Source: a virus. Taken from it: a DNA stretch of 49,148 bases. The translations under genes were made by a program, and so were the position numbers. Position 1 is the first letter of the stretch, and each line of letters starts with the position of its first letter. This document shows positions 26,601 through 33,900 of the stretch, in pieces. Below the pieces are notes generated by a model. The model saw nothing but the letters and a program-made list of their open reading frames with translations, did no database searches and was not told the DNA's origin. Where the stretch lies: the IMG/VR virus record IMGVR_UViG_3300020406_000006, positions 1 through 49,148 of that record; one strand, 5' to 3'.

Positions 26601-29377
26601 AATCACTGCAAAGTGAATACAGTATTACAAATATAGAGGACACTACAAAGTCTTATCTTAGAACTAAAGGGCGTGTTACGTTTACAGAACCACCTGCCAA
26701 CAATAGTGCAATAGTGATAACGTACAGTAAATCAATCACAATGTTGCAAGGACAAGATAGAATTAATTTATTTTACAGTCCTTCAACAGGTATGCTTGGA
26801 AATGACGTATCACAGTTGATGGATGGAATAGATTATGGTGGAGTGGAAGTTAAAAGTTTCACATTTGGTGCAGGTACTGGTTGGTCAAGTGAACCGTATT
26901 ACACAACAAGCTATGACACATATGACAACACATACGAAGACGAAGTGTTTACACTTGATGGAAGTACAAACCTATTTACATTGGCTCAACCTTTAACCAA
27001 CGGTGTTGTGTATAATGTTTACAAAAATGGTGTAAGAATAGATGATGCAAACTATGACGGAAGTACAATAGGTACTACTGGTAATCCAAATGCAGTCATG
27101 TTACCTATAACAGGTTCTGGACAAACGACTATACAACTTGACGAAACTAAAGTACCAACAGTAGCAAATGATGTAATTGTAATTAGAAAAGCAACAAGCG
27201 ATGGATCATTTATTCCTGATCCAGATGGCTATGACACATTACTACAAGGTGGAGATCTTGCTTATGCAACTGCACGTGGATTAGCGGCGGAAGAAATTGT
27301 TGTGGACGGTGATGGATTTGTTACTCCATTAACTTCAAAAGGACCTGAGGAACTTGTTCCAGGTCAAGTATTAGATACATTAGATATTAAAGTGTACGAC
27401 AGAACAGGTGATGGTTCAAGCATACTACACAGTTACAATTATCTTGGTGACGGAACTAATAAAGAATTTGATATTAATTATGTGCCAATGAGTCAAAAAG
27501 ATGTATGGATTAAGGTAAACGGAACAATCTACGGTGACAGTCAATTTAGTGTAGATTATCAAAACAAAAAAATCAAATTTACAACTGCTCCAGGGCTTAA
27601 CCATCCAGTACATATTATTACAATGAGCAACAATGGTGAGAAAATACTTGACATTGATACTTTTGTAGGAGATGGATCAACAGCACAATTTGTTGTGCCT
27701 GTAAAATACAAATCAACGTTAAGTCATTATTTGACAGTAGATGGAGAAACTGTCAATGTTACATTAGCAGAAACCGATACAACTTACACAGGACAAAAAG
27801 GAATGAGTGTGTTTAAGCTAGGTACTGCTCCAACTAACGGTGCTGTGATACAGTATGCTATATTTGATAGTGCAAGTACAAGTTTCTCACAAATAACAAC
27901 AGATACATTTACTGGAGATGGAAACACAAAAGCATTTACATTAGCACAGGCTCCGTTTACACAGGAACCTTTAGAACATAACGTAATTGTAAAAACTGGA
28001 AATAATATTTTAAATGCAGGATATAATCAAAGATTTGTTGTAAGTGCTACTAGAGAATATAAACTAAAAGACTATCAAATTCCACAAGCTGGTATAGATG
28101 CAAACAAAGTTAGAGTATTCCTTAACGGAACAGAAATTACAATTACACAAAGTTGGAGTTGGAATACTTTCAATGCCACTGTAAACTTGTTTAGTGATGT
28201 TGGTGTTGCAGGAGATATTTTAAATGTTTACATAAGAAATGATGGAGATTACGCATTTGGATATTTTGATAACAATGGACTATGGGTAGCTACTCCTAAT
28301 CAAATACATTTTGATACTGCACCAGCAAACAGTTCACAGGTAACAGTTTATCAGTTTAGTAAACATGACATTAGAAAAATAGAAAGAATTAATCTTGATG
28401 TTGTAACAAGAAATCCAATTACAGTTGGTACAGATAATTATGCTGAATATCATCAGTTGACAAATGGTATAATTAAATTACGCAAAATAGCCATTGATGC
28501 TGAATATGTTTGGATAGTGGTTAATGGCACATTGTTAACACCAAGTGTTGATTATTACTTACAAGATGATAGACAGACTGTTAGAATTGTTACAGACATA
28601 AATGCAAATGATGTTGTTGAGCTTATACACTTCTCAAACGATATAATAGTTCCTAAATTTGGATACAGACAATTTAAAGATATGTTGAACAGAACACACT
28701 TTAAACGTTTGGGCGATGATGTTGAATACACATTAGCTGAAGACTTAAATTGGTATGACACAAAAATATTTGTTACAAACTATGATGACTTGCCTAGTCC
28801 TAATAAAAATAAGCAATTACCAGGAATTGTGTTTATAGGCGGAGAACGTATAGAATATTACTTGAAAGAAGATGGAGTATTAAGACAGCTTAGAAGAGGA
28901 ACACTTGGTACAGGTGTAAAAACTAAACATACTAAAGGCAGTATTGTATTGGATCAAAGCAGAGAACAAACAGTACCTTACAAAGACGAGGTATTGACAT
29001 TGAATTTTACTTCAGATGGGTCTACAAAATCATACACATTAGACTTTGTACCACAGGATCCAGGAGGATCAGGTACAGTAATGGATTTAGTTGAAGTATT
29101 TGTTGGAGGCAAGAGGTTACGCAAGAATACAGTAAGTTCATTCAATCCAGTAACTAATTTGGACAGTCCTGAGGCAGATACTACACTTCCAGCAGAATTT
29201 AGTATGACAGCTGGCAGTACTACCCTAACATTAACTAATCAACCTCCTATTAACACCAAGATTATGGTGGTTAGACGTATAGGAAAAAGATGGACTGACC
29301 CAGGAACTCCACTAAGATCAGCGGAAAATAACATTGGAAGGTTCTTAAGAAACAAAGAGGTGGCGTTACCTAAATAA
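14654..29377 (+). CDS. Giant modular virion protein in the gp7 position, 4907 aa
   Basis: One unbroken frame covers 30% of the window. The start (MAYNANQEEYPLPAGDQD, TAATG overlap with gp6) leads into a conserved-looking head near 25-160, including YYAWNPHIDWDKFTNFRDYY. Lying after gp6, it occupies the place of T4 gp7 (1032 aa), the wedge initiator; homology to gp7 is not shown. Modules I can see: carbohydrate-binding-like Y..GD.V.Y...FY.A units near 1437, 1705, 2195 and 2803; FG-GAP propeller-like repeats near 2095-2180 and 2900-3070 (FGSSVAVSDDGSMIAVGAP); two GGKGY...P-type beta units near 3476 and 3842; and at least six F.GDGST..F repeats from 3953 to 4790. Near 4880 it ends TPLRSAENNIGRFLRNK. 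No protease or glycanase motif was recognised. A baseplate-anchored, surface-binding role is inferred. Confidence 0.8.
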   Translation: MAYNANQEEYPLPAGDQDKAQHTRTSAEHLPKYFRTAHNKKFLSATLDQLLNPGVAEKISAYYGRRIATARKANDTYVTDVTAEREEYQFEPATVIKDNLNNVTFYKDYNDLKNQIKAFNGTVDDDSKAFRQEYYAWNPHIDWDKFTNFRDYYWLPNGPLSIPVVGQARGITSTYTVTSIDNLDNKAYVFTPDGKTNNPTLKLYRGQTYRFEVNTPGMPLSFRTARTLDNDYLYSSGISDSTHTTDVGTIEFTVDLLAPDTLYYVNNNDINASGLIQIYDVLENTAIDVEAEILGKKTYKMTNGYEMSNGMKVDFQGSVTPTKYAEGNWYVEGVGDEIKLIPEQDVMIPGTYSTTRANPFDSEGFDRSPFSTASAYADAHDYIVQNRSATSRSPWSRYNKWFHKSVLETIATILDEPADINQTGRAARPIIEFDPQLKLYGFGTQAKDDVELLDTFTTDVFSTIEGAIGYNIDGVDVGDNMRILFTADPDTRVAGKIFKVKFITHNNVRQISLIEETDTTPLENECVLVQQGDTYKGKMWYYNGTKWVAGQDKTSVNQSPTFDLYDVNGNDFKDATTYPSSTFTGTKLFSYKKGTGANDNILGFPLSYRALVNTGDIVFDFNLLTDSFTYQQMNATFSLKTDVGLLRRYTDRTTFTYASGWTKGYEDSKQLVRRQYVVNTQLNDFAIDVYNRSGDINDLWARVYVNNKAKSSGVDYTINRLNGIAYVRFVNDLAVDDILVIKTKSGTVKNTNGVYEIAGNLERNPLNDNIGSFTLGEVNDHVSSIVEMRDDFAGVFPGTGNLRDLGNLSAYGTKFIQSSGPFNLANYHVTSKDANIVHSLRFARKEYGKFRKLFLQTATGLGFDGATKIHFDKVMEHLNKNKTNDMPFYFSDMIGYGTFKKSTHVVENTSTEYYALATNFDLTALSNRAVGIYINGVQLIHGTDYKFESAYAGFVTITKTKVINDVIEIYEYENTDGSYIPPTPTKLGLYPKFKPEIFTDNTYQTPTKVIQGHDGSIFVAYNDFRDELLLELEKRIYNNIKVQYDVDIINIHDFIGGESRDTGFTRSARDKALLSDFVEWNRAVGDPDYTDFSFWSRTNSFTFNYKNTSSPTQKTNPGYWRAVYKEAYDTDRPHSHPWEILGYSEEPTWWQTVYGAAPYTSENKILWQDIEKGAYRIPNVPVVYNEKYARPNITKHIPVDDGGNLLSPLDSNYAKNYISNRTQEPFVFGDQAPTENAWRRSSEYPFSLVNAWILNQPTKIIGLGFDRSRLQRNLAKEVIYTVTSKRLRLKDIVFPNTTSDTTRVQTAGLVNYVAEYMNSKTVKYYNKYQDDLKNITNQLGLKIGGFTDKAKFKLILDSRTPYNEGNVFVPEENYQVFLNKSSVVDLVPYSGVIVEKVASGFIIKGYDYDNPYFKYVTPIELADDPLISVGGVSEDFVQWTSGQTYSPGFIVKFADEFYMTQTLHTAGDSFEQANFVRLAELPVKGGRQAYFRRQWNEGINQEPTELAYGTQIKTIQGVVDFLLGYEKYLKSQGFIFENYNKEINEVEDWSLSAREFMFWTTQNWQANSVITLSPGAIDLQFYRKHHVADNLFDNFYGYNLFKADGKKLLQANVNVYRDNDNNLGISTKNTTDGIFAVKIPLVQIEHVCLIDNRTVFSDYIYDLEPGYRQERIKVLGYRTDGWTGGLNIPGFVYDDVNIGEWESWKDYAIGDTVKYKEFYYVAKQKISGKEVFTDLDWQRLNGAPQSGLKANLDYKAKQFADFYDLDTDNFDTDQQRVAQHLIGYQKRKYLENIINDDVSQYKFYQGFIQDKGTLNSLTKLFDALSNTENDSVNFYEEWAVRLGQLGSSQSFEEVEYKLDESRFRLSPQPIELVQTVTGDETDLIYRQRPFETYLKPDGYDHTPFPTKYKDDDYVETAGYVNSADVKQTVAKYDDILNLTLTTLNVGDYIWTGTSKTDNWDVLKYVRTNDKVIKVTKNGTTNEVEIQLNNQANYTKDDIIGIVDVADTEKFFKVLRSELDTIFCTDNGTTADVDPANGFVTAFTSARVSNLEEANTRLFAGEFQVGELLWVDNDSTNRWIVLRNTPQHSELQVISNVETGDASTNFGKVIGADDRNTTLVVGASESNKVYIFQRTNDNTTYNHAQTIDAPTGLYTGDGKFGTGLDLSSDAKWLVIGAPNASTAKTKFKGAFASNVSYVEKDIIQYQENFWEAQFPISAAQGTLTFNSFYDPTQLAKASWTGTAYPEIVYAIRGNYNFNLPTDHILVRAPTTQYEGSAVGDTLVFNWKQYSQNYPNGVLPFGASGPAISELEGNKVIQAKVDAVLYFDNLLRTPQVGDLISTGSAIGTVNAISVQNVNQANIYISNMNGQFLASDTATLGGVSMGTYTLIQPVNSQASFGGWWKIDVTTSFNTTVKSIIAPQFVIQDIITQNESKSAEIYYNTMDDAYALNQVTDPTKGGRLGHLSFYNKQGQSDMSPFWFFRGPKAWTDTLNTSNTFTMRVNEIRGGAGLTLFDPGTLGLSFTYLNDTLHTVYDIWDGFVDVTFTNFDNAGNPFIPQVGDIIVDQQSGATATVAYLQEQLLDCRLYVKNRSGSFKFGNLHSDTSTIAIKDGVSAGVDRLSGRLDNANMSGSIAGKLVVVKNTDSTMLPVTSPTFRDELEIYIYNDRTVNGVARTPNTPNPLNKDWAQVSALKLDTTGTASSFTNEGAYFVYERMGTGLYSFQHGYTNPQRESNRFLGTIIKLTKSNQSELYRLFVSAPGNNTTSNSGRIHLITHGIDTDGTTYDWARSKNYYFKGEFSDSIDYYTNDIVLYNGAFYEAKTNLTAGAWNVTYWTLIDAFIDYIGYLPNDTNLAVTDDSTFEKTNLTNYAHPFAVAKFGDVIATVADFDNSDPKIIIYRFIRGHYGFSQMIPAPKNGIGFGSSVAVSDDGSMIAVGAPLADDRANDNGKVFVYTNDLGTFSLTQTLYSPEIDVAERFGAAIDFNGNDLVVSSKGGDLVTSTTFDTITTTFDNNLTQFEKVNSDSGQVFMYQQVKNKLLYAEKFNYKNPATERFGEFLLFNENHVYVPMPELSITDDNFIGTLIDFKRTRGIMPWATLHSPLDQVDLTKFKGVFIYNISENPVARAIDYIDPIQGKIAGAAEEELTFKTHYDPAVYTNGTASPTTVIDPENYWNDKWVGRLWWDLSTAKFVNPYQGNIIYNTANWNKLFTGASIDVYEWVETTITPTQWAAQADTEEGLTKGISGTPKDTTTFVQVQKFDNVAKSFFNKYYYWVKNTKIIPQVTFRKTSAYDVAQLIQDPAGQGQRFVALYSNARFGLYNCETLVNGPDNAINFRYWTIDNKEINTHNQYQLITEGLDTSRPNKDLERKWYDSLIGVDTNERPVPDTILSPKQAYGILDRPRQSMFKNKTEALKQTIERANRVLLQNLIVDEYNLTQFLSKDPTPTLLSRKFDKAIDTYAEIGLVGVSNVIPAVLTPVFVNGKLTRVDITNGGKGYITVPTYEFGNVGNGSNAEITLAMDANGTITSATVKNEGQDYGPNTTLEVRKYSVLVRTDESVNSRWSIYAYQSVSKTWARTTSSAYDVTQWWSYTDWYDVGYSEFTETDYLIDFSYELDSLTDQVGDIVKISTIGAGGWLLLEKISNDGSDYTTKYKTIGRENGTIRLSNSLYDSANSNIGYDGLSYDTSFYDNQPTRELRIILQSLRDDIFINDLAVEYNKMFFASVRYAFSEQANVDWAFKTSFIKAKHNAGDLQQKVTFQNDSLPSYEDFVKETKPYKTKIREYVSNYTKTELTNSGVSDFDIPPAYSINDGKIVPASLKVNNDLIVGQDASITTYPNKYWADNVGFEVLRVNIKNGGTLYLETPLVKFVGGGGTGATAKATLGTNGTIKYITVTNPGRGYLSAPTVNIEGTQDSAGVPAVVSAQLGNSKVRSNHIVSKFDRVTGTFLITTLTETENFTGTGTQTIFDLKFPMDLRTTTINVTVAGIESLQSEYSITNIEDTTKSYLRTKGRVTFTEPPANNSAIVITYSKSITMLQGQDRINLFYSPSTGMLGNDVSQLMDGIDYGGVEVKSFTFGAGTGWSSEPYYTTSYDTYDNTYEDEVFTLDGSTNLFTLAQPLTNGVVYNVYKNGVRIDDANYDGSTIGTTGNPNAVMLPITGSGQTTIQLDETKVPTVANDVIVIRKATSDGSFIPDPDGYDTLLQGGDLAYATARGLAAEEIVVDGDGFVTPLTSKGPEELVPGQVLDTLDIKVYDRTGDGSSILHSYNYLGDGTNKEFDINYVPMSQKDVWIKVNGTIYGDSQFSVDYQNKKIKFTTAPGLNHPVHIITMSNNGEKILDIDTFVGDGSTAQFVVPVKYKSTLSHYLTVDGETVNVTLAETDTTYTGQKGMSVFKLGTAPTNGAVIQYAIFDSASTSFSQITTDTFTGDGNTKAFTLAQAPFTQEPLEHNVIVKTGNNILNAGYNQRFVVSATREYKLKDYQIPQAGIDANKVRVFLNGTEITITQSWSWNTFNATVNLFSDVGVAGDILNVYIRNDGDYAFGYFDNNGLWVATPNQIHFDTAPANSSQVTVYQFSKHDIRKIERINLDVVTRNPITVGTDNYAEYHQLTNGIIKLRKIAIDAEYVWIVVNGTLLTPSVDYYLQDDRQTVRIVTDINANDVVELIHFSNDIIVPKFGYRQFKDMLNRTHFKRLGDDVEYTLAEDLNWYDTKIFVTNYDDLPSPNKNKQLPGIVFIGGERIEYYLKEDGVLRQLRRGTLGTGVKTKHTKGSIVLDQSREQTVPYKDEVLTLNFTSDGSTKSYTLDFVPQDPGGSGTVMDLVEVFVGGKRLRKNTVSSFNPVTNLDSPEADTTLPAEFSMTAGSTTLTLTNQPPINTKIMVVRRIGKRWTDPGTPLRSAENNIGRFLRNKEVALPK
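26510..29130 (+). repeat. Coding repeats of the F-x-GDG-x-T module
   Basis: Diverged beta modules of roughly 75-100 residues each start with a variant of FTGDGNTKAFTL. Examples begin near 26510 (FTGTGTQTIFDL), 26946 (FTLDGSTNLFTL), 27440 (YLGDGTNKEFDI), 27663 (FVGDGSTAQFVV), 27908 (FTGDGNTKAFTL) and 29008 (FTSDGSTKSYTL). Most are followed by a V.VNG-type strand. The DNA itself has diverged, so this is a protein-level repeat. Confidence 0.75.
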
Positions 29378-29380
29378 ATA
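29373..29380 (+). promoter_or_regulatory. Late-type promoter AATAAATA
   Basis: The box overlaps the stop of the giant gene and ends 18 bases before the ATG at 29399. A GTAGGA ribosome binding site lies between. It would start transcription of the adhesin block. Confidence 0.65.
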
Positions 29381-29398
29381 CACTTGTAGGATATTAAT

Positions 29399-30013
29399 AT
29401 GATAGACAATTTAAATGACAAATCAGGAGTTCTTTTGCAAGGACACATAAAGATACACAATCCAGAATCTGGAGAAATTCTGGTTGATAAACGTAATGCT
29501 ATTCACTATGAAAACATGAGTATTTCATTAGCTGAATCATTAGCAAACCAAGGACAAGGAATGGTATATTCCATGGCTTTTGGTAATGGTGGAACATCCG
29601 TCGATCCAACGGGTATAATTACATACCTTTCACCCAACTCAACAGGAACAAATGCTAGTTTATACAACCAAACATACACTAAGGTAATTGACGATAATTC
29701 AATCAACAACACAGATCCTACAAGAAACAAGATTGAAACACGTCACGTTAGTGGTACAAACTATACAGATATCATTGCAACTTGTTTGCTTGATTATGGT
29801 GAACCTTCAGGACAAGATGCATTAGACAATGCAACAGGTTCAGACAGTTTATATGTGTTTGACGAACTAGGTTTAGTAAGTTATGCAACATCAGGTACAG
29901 GTAGATTACTTACACACGTAATATTTCACCCAGTACAAAAAAGTTTAAACAGATTAATACAAATAGACTACACAGTTAGAGTACAAAGTTTAACTGGTTT
30001 TAACGAGGCGTAA
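29399..30013 (+). CDS. Virion structural protein, 204 aa
   Basis: This soluble beta-rich protein begins MIDNLNDKSGVLLQGHIKIH, with a segment DKRNAIHYENMSISLAESLA (30-50) and a Gly-rich MAFGNGGTSVDPTG near 59-72. The C-terminal region (RLIQIDYTVRVQSLTGF) resembles an end strand of baseplate or fibre-connecting proteins. It stands between the giant protein and the fibres, follows a late box, and is 3 bases from the next gene. I believe it matches a conserved marine T4-like virion protein without a T4 name. It is not gp8 by sequence. A role in joining fibres to the baseplate is a guess from position. Confidence 0.65.
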   Translation: MIDNLNDKSGVLLQGHIKIHNPESGEILVDKRNAIHYENMSISLAESLANQGQGMVYSMAFGNGGTSVDPTGIITYLSPNSTGTNASLYNQTYTKVIDDNSINNTDPTRNKIETRHVSGTNYTDIIATCLLDYGEPSGQDALDNATGSDSLYVFDELGLVSYATSGTGRLLTHVIFHPVQKSLNRLIQIDYTVRVQSLTGFNEA

Positions 30014-30016
30014 TAG

Positions 30017-32050
30017 ATGGCTTATACTGTAAATTATACAGACGTTGCTAATAAAGGTAGCATTAGTGTTGAAGATAATACTATCAACCAACAAACGTCT
30101 CTGTCCATACCAGGTAGAAATACCACAGCATACGGAACAGCCATTGCAGAAAACTTTTTACATCTTTTAGAAAATTTTACAAACAGTACAGCACCAGGTA
30201 ATCCAGTTGAAGGACAACTTTGGTATGATAACACACCAGGAGTTGATCAATTAAAATTATATGATGGTACTACATGGATAAGTGCATCAGGATTAAAGAA
30301 GGCAACAAATGCTCCAGGAGCCGCACAATCAGTTACAGGTGATCTTTGGGTAGATACAGATAACCAACAATTATATTTGTACACTGGTTCGGGATGGGTG
30401 TTGGTTGGTCCTTCATTCAGTGACGGACTTTCAACAGGAGTAAGAGCAACTTCTATCACAGGTACAAACAACGTTTCATATACTTGTTTGATAGTTGAAG
30501 TAAGTGCAAAAACTTTAGCAATATATTCAACGGCAACATTTACACCAAAAACAACTATATCCGGTTTTACACAAATTAATCCAGGATTTAATTTAAGCAC
30601 AGCAGATATCACAGGTGCTGGTGCAGGAAAATATTATGGGGTAGCTGAAAAGGCCGAAGCACTTGTAATAGGTAACGAAACTATTCCAGCAACAAACTTT
30701 ATACGTAACGATGCATCATCACAAAGTTTATTTCCTATCACTGTAAAAAATAACGGTGGTATTACAGTTGGTGCTTCAAGTTTTATGACAGTAGGCGTTG
30801 AAGGACAAGCAGGTATTATAAGTCACCAAACTTCTGGATCAAACATTGATGTAAGAGTAAACAACAACGGAACTACACAAACAGTAATGAGAATAGATTC
30901 AACTGCAAAGGTTGGAATTAATAATCTATCACCAGACCAAGCATTAGATGTAACAGGAAACATACAAGTTTCTAATTCAATGTTGGTAGATGGTACTACT
31001 GATGCAACTACAATAAACACAGGAAGTTTAATTACTAAAGGTGGAGTAGGAATTGCAAAAAGATTATTTGTTGGCAGTGATGCCAACATAGCAGGACTAA
31101 CAACAACAGGTAACATTGTTCCTAATGCTACAACAACAAGAAACTTAGGTACAAACAATGAACAATGGTTGAATGTTTATGCACAAAACTTTGTAGGTAA
31201 CTTAACAGGAAACGTAACTGGTACAGTATCAGGACGTTCTGGATCAACAGACAAACTTGCAAGTGCAACAACATTTAGAATGACTGGAGATGTAACAGCA
31301 CCAGACTTTACATTTGACGGACAAGATTCTGCAACAAAGACTTTTACAACATCAATTTCAAACGCATTTATAAGTGCAAAAACAGAAGTTTCAGCATCAG
31401 CTTCAACTGATGAAATATTAATTAACAGACCAGCTGGTGATACTGGGGTGTTTAAAATATCAAGAACTAATTTATTCAAAGCAATTCCAACTTTACCAGT
31501 GGGTATGATAACACCATTTGGTGGAATAACTGAACCAACTAATTGGTTATTTTGTTATGGACAAGAAGTTAATATTGCTGACTATCAAAATTTATTTAAT
31601 GTAATAGGATATCAGTTTAAAGATCAATCATTGGTATCAGCAGGAAAATTTGCTATTCCTGATTTCAGAGGCAGAATGCCATTAGGTAAAGATAACATGG
31701 GTGGCGGAAGTGCAAACGTTGTTACTGATTCATCAGCTGACACACTAGGTAGTGTAAACGGACAACAAACACAAACATTATCAACAAGCAATCTTCCAGA
31801 ACACGAACACGATTTAAGAGGACCAAGCGGAGATCAATATTACACAATTAGAGACGTAACAGGAACTCCAAACGATTCACAGGGTATAACTTATGATGCT
31901 CCAACAGGTACAGGAGCAGGCCAGGCATATCCTACTTCAGGTGGTGTGTTGACTAACAGTAGTTTAGGTAATTCATTTAACATTATGAATCCTTACATGA
32001 CTGTGAACTACATTATATACGCAGGGGAAAACACATTTCTAGCAAGTTAA
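30017..32050 (+). CDS. Tail fibre protein with C-terminal tail-collar domain, 677 aa
   Basis: Residues 1-130 form an N-terminal module shared with the next two fibres: ENFLHLLENF, then VEGQLWYD, LYDGTTW and GDLWVDTDNQQLYLY. The middle (about 230-480) is a run of polar beta repeats with DALDVTGNIQVSNSM and LVTGGVG-like steps (ITKGGVGIAKRLFVGSDANI). Residues about 494-560 form a phage tail-collar domain (PVGMITPFGG, then WLFCYGQ and FAIPDFRGRMPLGKD), as in T4 gp12 and many receptor-binding fibres. His residues in LPEHEHD near 595 may bind metal, as gp12 His residues do. The likely role is a trimeric fibre contacting the host surface. The start follows the upstream stop by 3 bases with a GAGG site. 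Confidence 0.85.
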   Translation: MAYTVNYTDVANKGSISVEDNTINQQTSLSIPGRNTTAYGTAIAENFLHLLENFTNSTAPGNPVEGQLWYDNTPGVDQLKLYDGTTWISASGLKKATNAPGAAQSVTGDLWVDTDNQQLYLYTGSGWVLVGPSFSDGLSTGVRATSITGTNNVSYTCLIVEVSAKTLAIYSTATFTPKTTISGFTQINPGFNLSTADITGAGAGKYYGVAEKAEALVIGNETIPATNFIRNDASSQSLFPITVKNNGGITVGASSFMTVGVEGQAGIISHQTSGSNIDVRVNNNGTTQTVMRIDSTAKVGINNLSPDQALDVTGNIQVSNSMLVDGTTDATTINTGSLITKGGVGIAKRLFVGSDANIAGLTTTGNIVPNATTTRNLGTNNEQWLNVYAQNFVGNLTGNVTGTVSGRSGSTDKLASATTFRMTGDVTAPDFTFDGQDSATKTFTTSISNAFISAKTEVSASASTDEILINRPAGDTGVFKISRTNLFKAIPTLPVGMITPFGGITEPTNWLFCYGQEVNIADYQNLFNVIGYQFKDQSLVSAGKFAIPDFRGRMPLGKDNMGGGSANVVTDSSADTLGSVNGQQTQTLSTSNLPEHEHDLRGPSGDQYYTIRDVTGTPNDSQGITYDAPTGTGAGQAYPTSGGVLTNSSLGNSFNIMNPYMTVNYIIYAGENTFLAS

Positions 32051-32059
32051 GGATAAACT

Positions 32060-33871
32060 ATGGGATATAAATTAAACAAAACAGACGGAACATTATTAGT
32101 AGATCTAGTTGACGGACAATTAGATACAACTACTTCTTCAATTGGTCTGATTGGAAAAAATTATACAGGATTTGGTGAAACCCTAAACGAAAACATGATT
32201 AAGATGTTGGAAAATTTTGCCAACACTTCTGCACCATCTGTTCCATTAAAAGGACAGCTTTGGTACGATACATCTACTGCAAGAATTAAAGTTTATGACG
32301 GAACTTCATTTAAAGAAAGTGGAGGACCTATTGTTTCTACTTCTGAACCAAACAACATGGTATCAGGAGATTTATGGTTAAACAGTTTAACAAATCAGTT
32401 ATACTTTTATGATGGCACTGACCTAACTTTAGCAGGGCCAGTATACACAGCACAGCAAGGCAAATCAGGGTTTGAAACTGTAACAGCATTAGATACACAG
32501 AACAATAGTAAAACAACTGTTAGATTTTTTATAGGTGGCACACTTGTAGGAGTATTTGCAAATGAAGAATTTACTCCAGCAGTAGGATACACAGTTCCAG
32601 GTATAACTGGAAATATTAAAAAAGGTTTTAACTTAATAGACGGAGTAAACTTTGTTTATAGAGGTACAGCAGATTCGGCCTTATCATTAACAGACAGTCA
32701 AGGAAACGTTAGAACGCCAGCACAGCTTTTACCAGCAGATTCAAATGGTGTTACAATAGGAACTTTAACAGTAAGTAACTCAGGTGGACTTACAATAGGA
32801 ACAGCACAAAATAACATACAAAAAATTGTTGGTACTAGTTATGTTACAGAAAACCAACTTTCAAATCACGACTGGAAAGTTAGAGTAAGAAAAACAACAG
32901 GTTACGTAGATGCAATAGTGGTTGATACTGATCTTTCTAATGTAGGAATATTTAAGTCACAGCCATTACACACTTTGCACGTAGGTGGTGATGTAAAAGT
33001 TGACGGACAATTAATTGTTACTGGTACAACAACAAGCATTGATACACAAAATTTAAGAGTTGAAGATAAAAATATAGAACTTGCAATACAATCAGACAGT
33101 ACTGTAGGCAACAATGCCGCGGTAGACAGTGGTGGTATTATACTTAAATCATCAGACTTAGACAAAGAATTTATTTGGAGAAACAGTACACAATCTTGGA
33201 CATCAAGTGAAAACATAGATATTGCATCAACAAAAGGTTACAAGGTAAACGGAAATGAAGTATTAAACGAAACAGCATTAGGTTCTCAAGTTACAAGTGC
33301 ATTAGGTTTAACACAGATAGGCACACTTACAACTTTAAGTGTAGACAACATTACATTAAATGATTATGCTATATCAACATCGGGTGGTGGATTGCAGATC
33401 ACAAGTGATGGTTCAATTACAATCACTAACAATCAAAAGATTACAGGACTTGCAAATCCAACAGTTGATACTGATGCTAGTACAAAGTTTTATGTTGATG
33501 ATTCAATTGATAATGAACCCGTAATTGTTCCTTTAGATATTACAGGACTATCAAACGCCAATATTGCAACAATAATAGAAGACATTTATCCAGCCGCCAA
33601 TAAGAAAAATGGTTCATATGCTTATGTGCCAACATCAACATTAACTGGAGCAACAGTAAGTGGTATTGATGTAAACTCTGTTGCTAACAAATCATTCATA
33701 GCAGTTGATGCCAATGGTGTGCAAAATGAGAGTGTTTTACAGGATATTGCGTTTAATAATGCATCAGGTACAGTAAGTTCATCTGTTGCTAGAGGCCTTA
33801 AAAGGTATAAAGTACAAGCAGGAACATGGGTATTTGACACAGATCTAGGTAGTAGCGGTGGACTGTGGTAA
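32060..33871 (+). CDS. Tail fibre-like protein, 603 aa
   Basis: The first 130 residues repeat the shared module (KMLENFANTSAPSVPLKGQL, then WYDTSTARIKVYDGTSF and SGDLWLNSLTNQLYFYDG). A beta-structured shaft follows. It includes a VTGTTTSIDTQNLRVEDKN step near 321-339, a form I recall from marine T4-like fibres, and a TGLANPTVDTDASTKFYVD motif near 469-487. The C-terminal 110 residues have no collar domain and end GTWVFDTDLGSSGGLW. The different tip suggests it binds another target or is a proximal shaft. AAGGA precedes the start by 6 bases. It lies in the same transcription unit as the collar fibre. Confidence 0.8.
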   Translation: MGYKLNKTDGTLLVDLVDGQLDTTTSSIGLIGKNYTGFGETLNENMIKMLENFANTSAPSVPLKGQLWYDTSTARIKVYDGTSFKESGGPIVSTSEPNNMVSGDLWLNSLTNQLYFYDGTDLTLAGPVYTAQQGKSGFETVTALDTQNNSKTTVRFFIGGTLVGVFANEEFTPAVGYTVPGITGNIKKGFNLIDGVNFVYRGTADSALSLTDSQGNVRTPAQLLPADSNGVTIGTLTVSNSGGLTIGTAQNNIQKIVGTSYVTENQLSNHDWKVRVRKTTGYVDAIVVDTDLSNVGIFKSQPLHTLHVGGDVKVDGQLIVTGTTTSIDTQNLRVEDKNIELAIQSDSTVGNNAAVDSGGIILKSSDLDKEFIWRNSTQSWTSSENIDIASTKGYKVNGNEVLNETALGSQVTSALGLTQIGTLTTLSVDNITLNDYAISTSGGGLQITSDGSITITNNQKITGLANPTVDTDASTKFYVDDSIDNEPVIVPLDITGLSNANIATIIEDIYPAANKKNGSYAYVPTSTLTGATVSGIDVNSVANKSFIAVDANGVQNESVLQDIAFNNASGTVSSSVARGLKRYKVQAGTWVFDTDLGSSGGLW

Positions 33872-33873
33872 AA

Positions 33874-33881
33874 GATAAATA
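33874..33881 (+). promoter_or_regulatory. Late-type promoter GATAAATA
   Basis: The box ends 19 bases before the ATG at 33901, in a 29-base gap. A TAGGGG ribosome binding site lies in the predicted 14-base leader. Confidence 0.65.
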
Positions 33882-33900
33882 GTTACATAGGGGTTATAGA

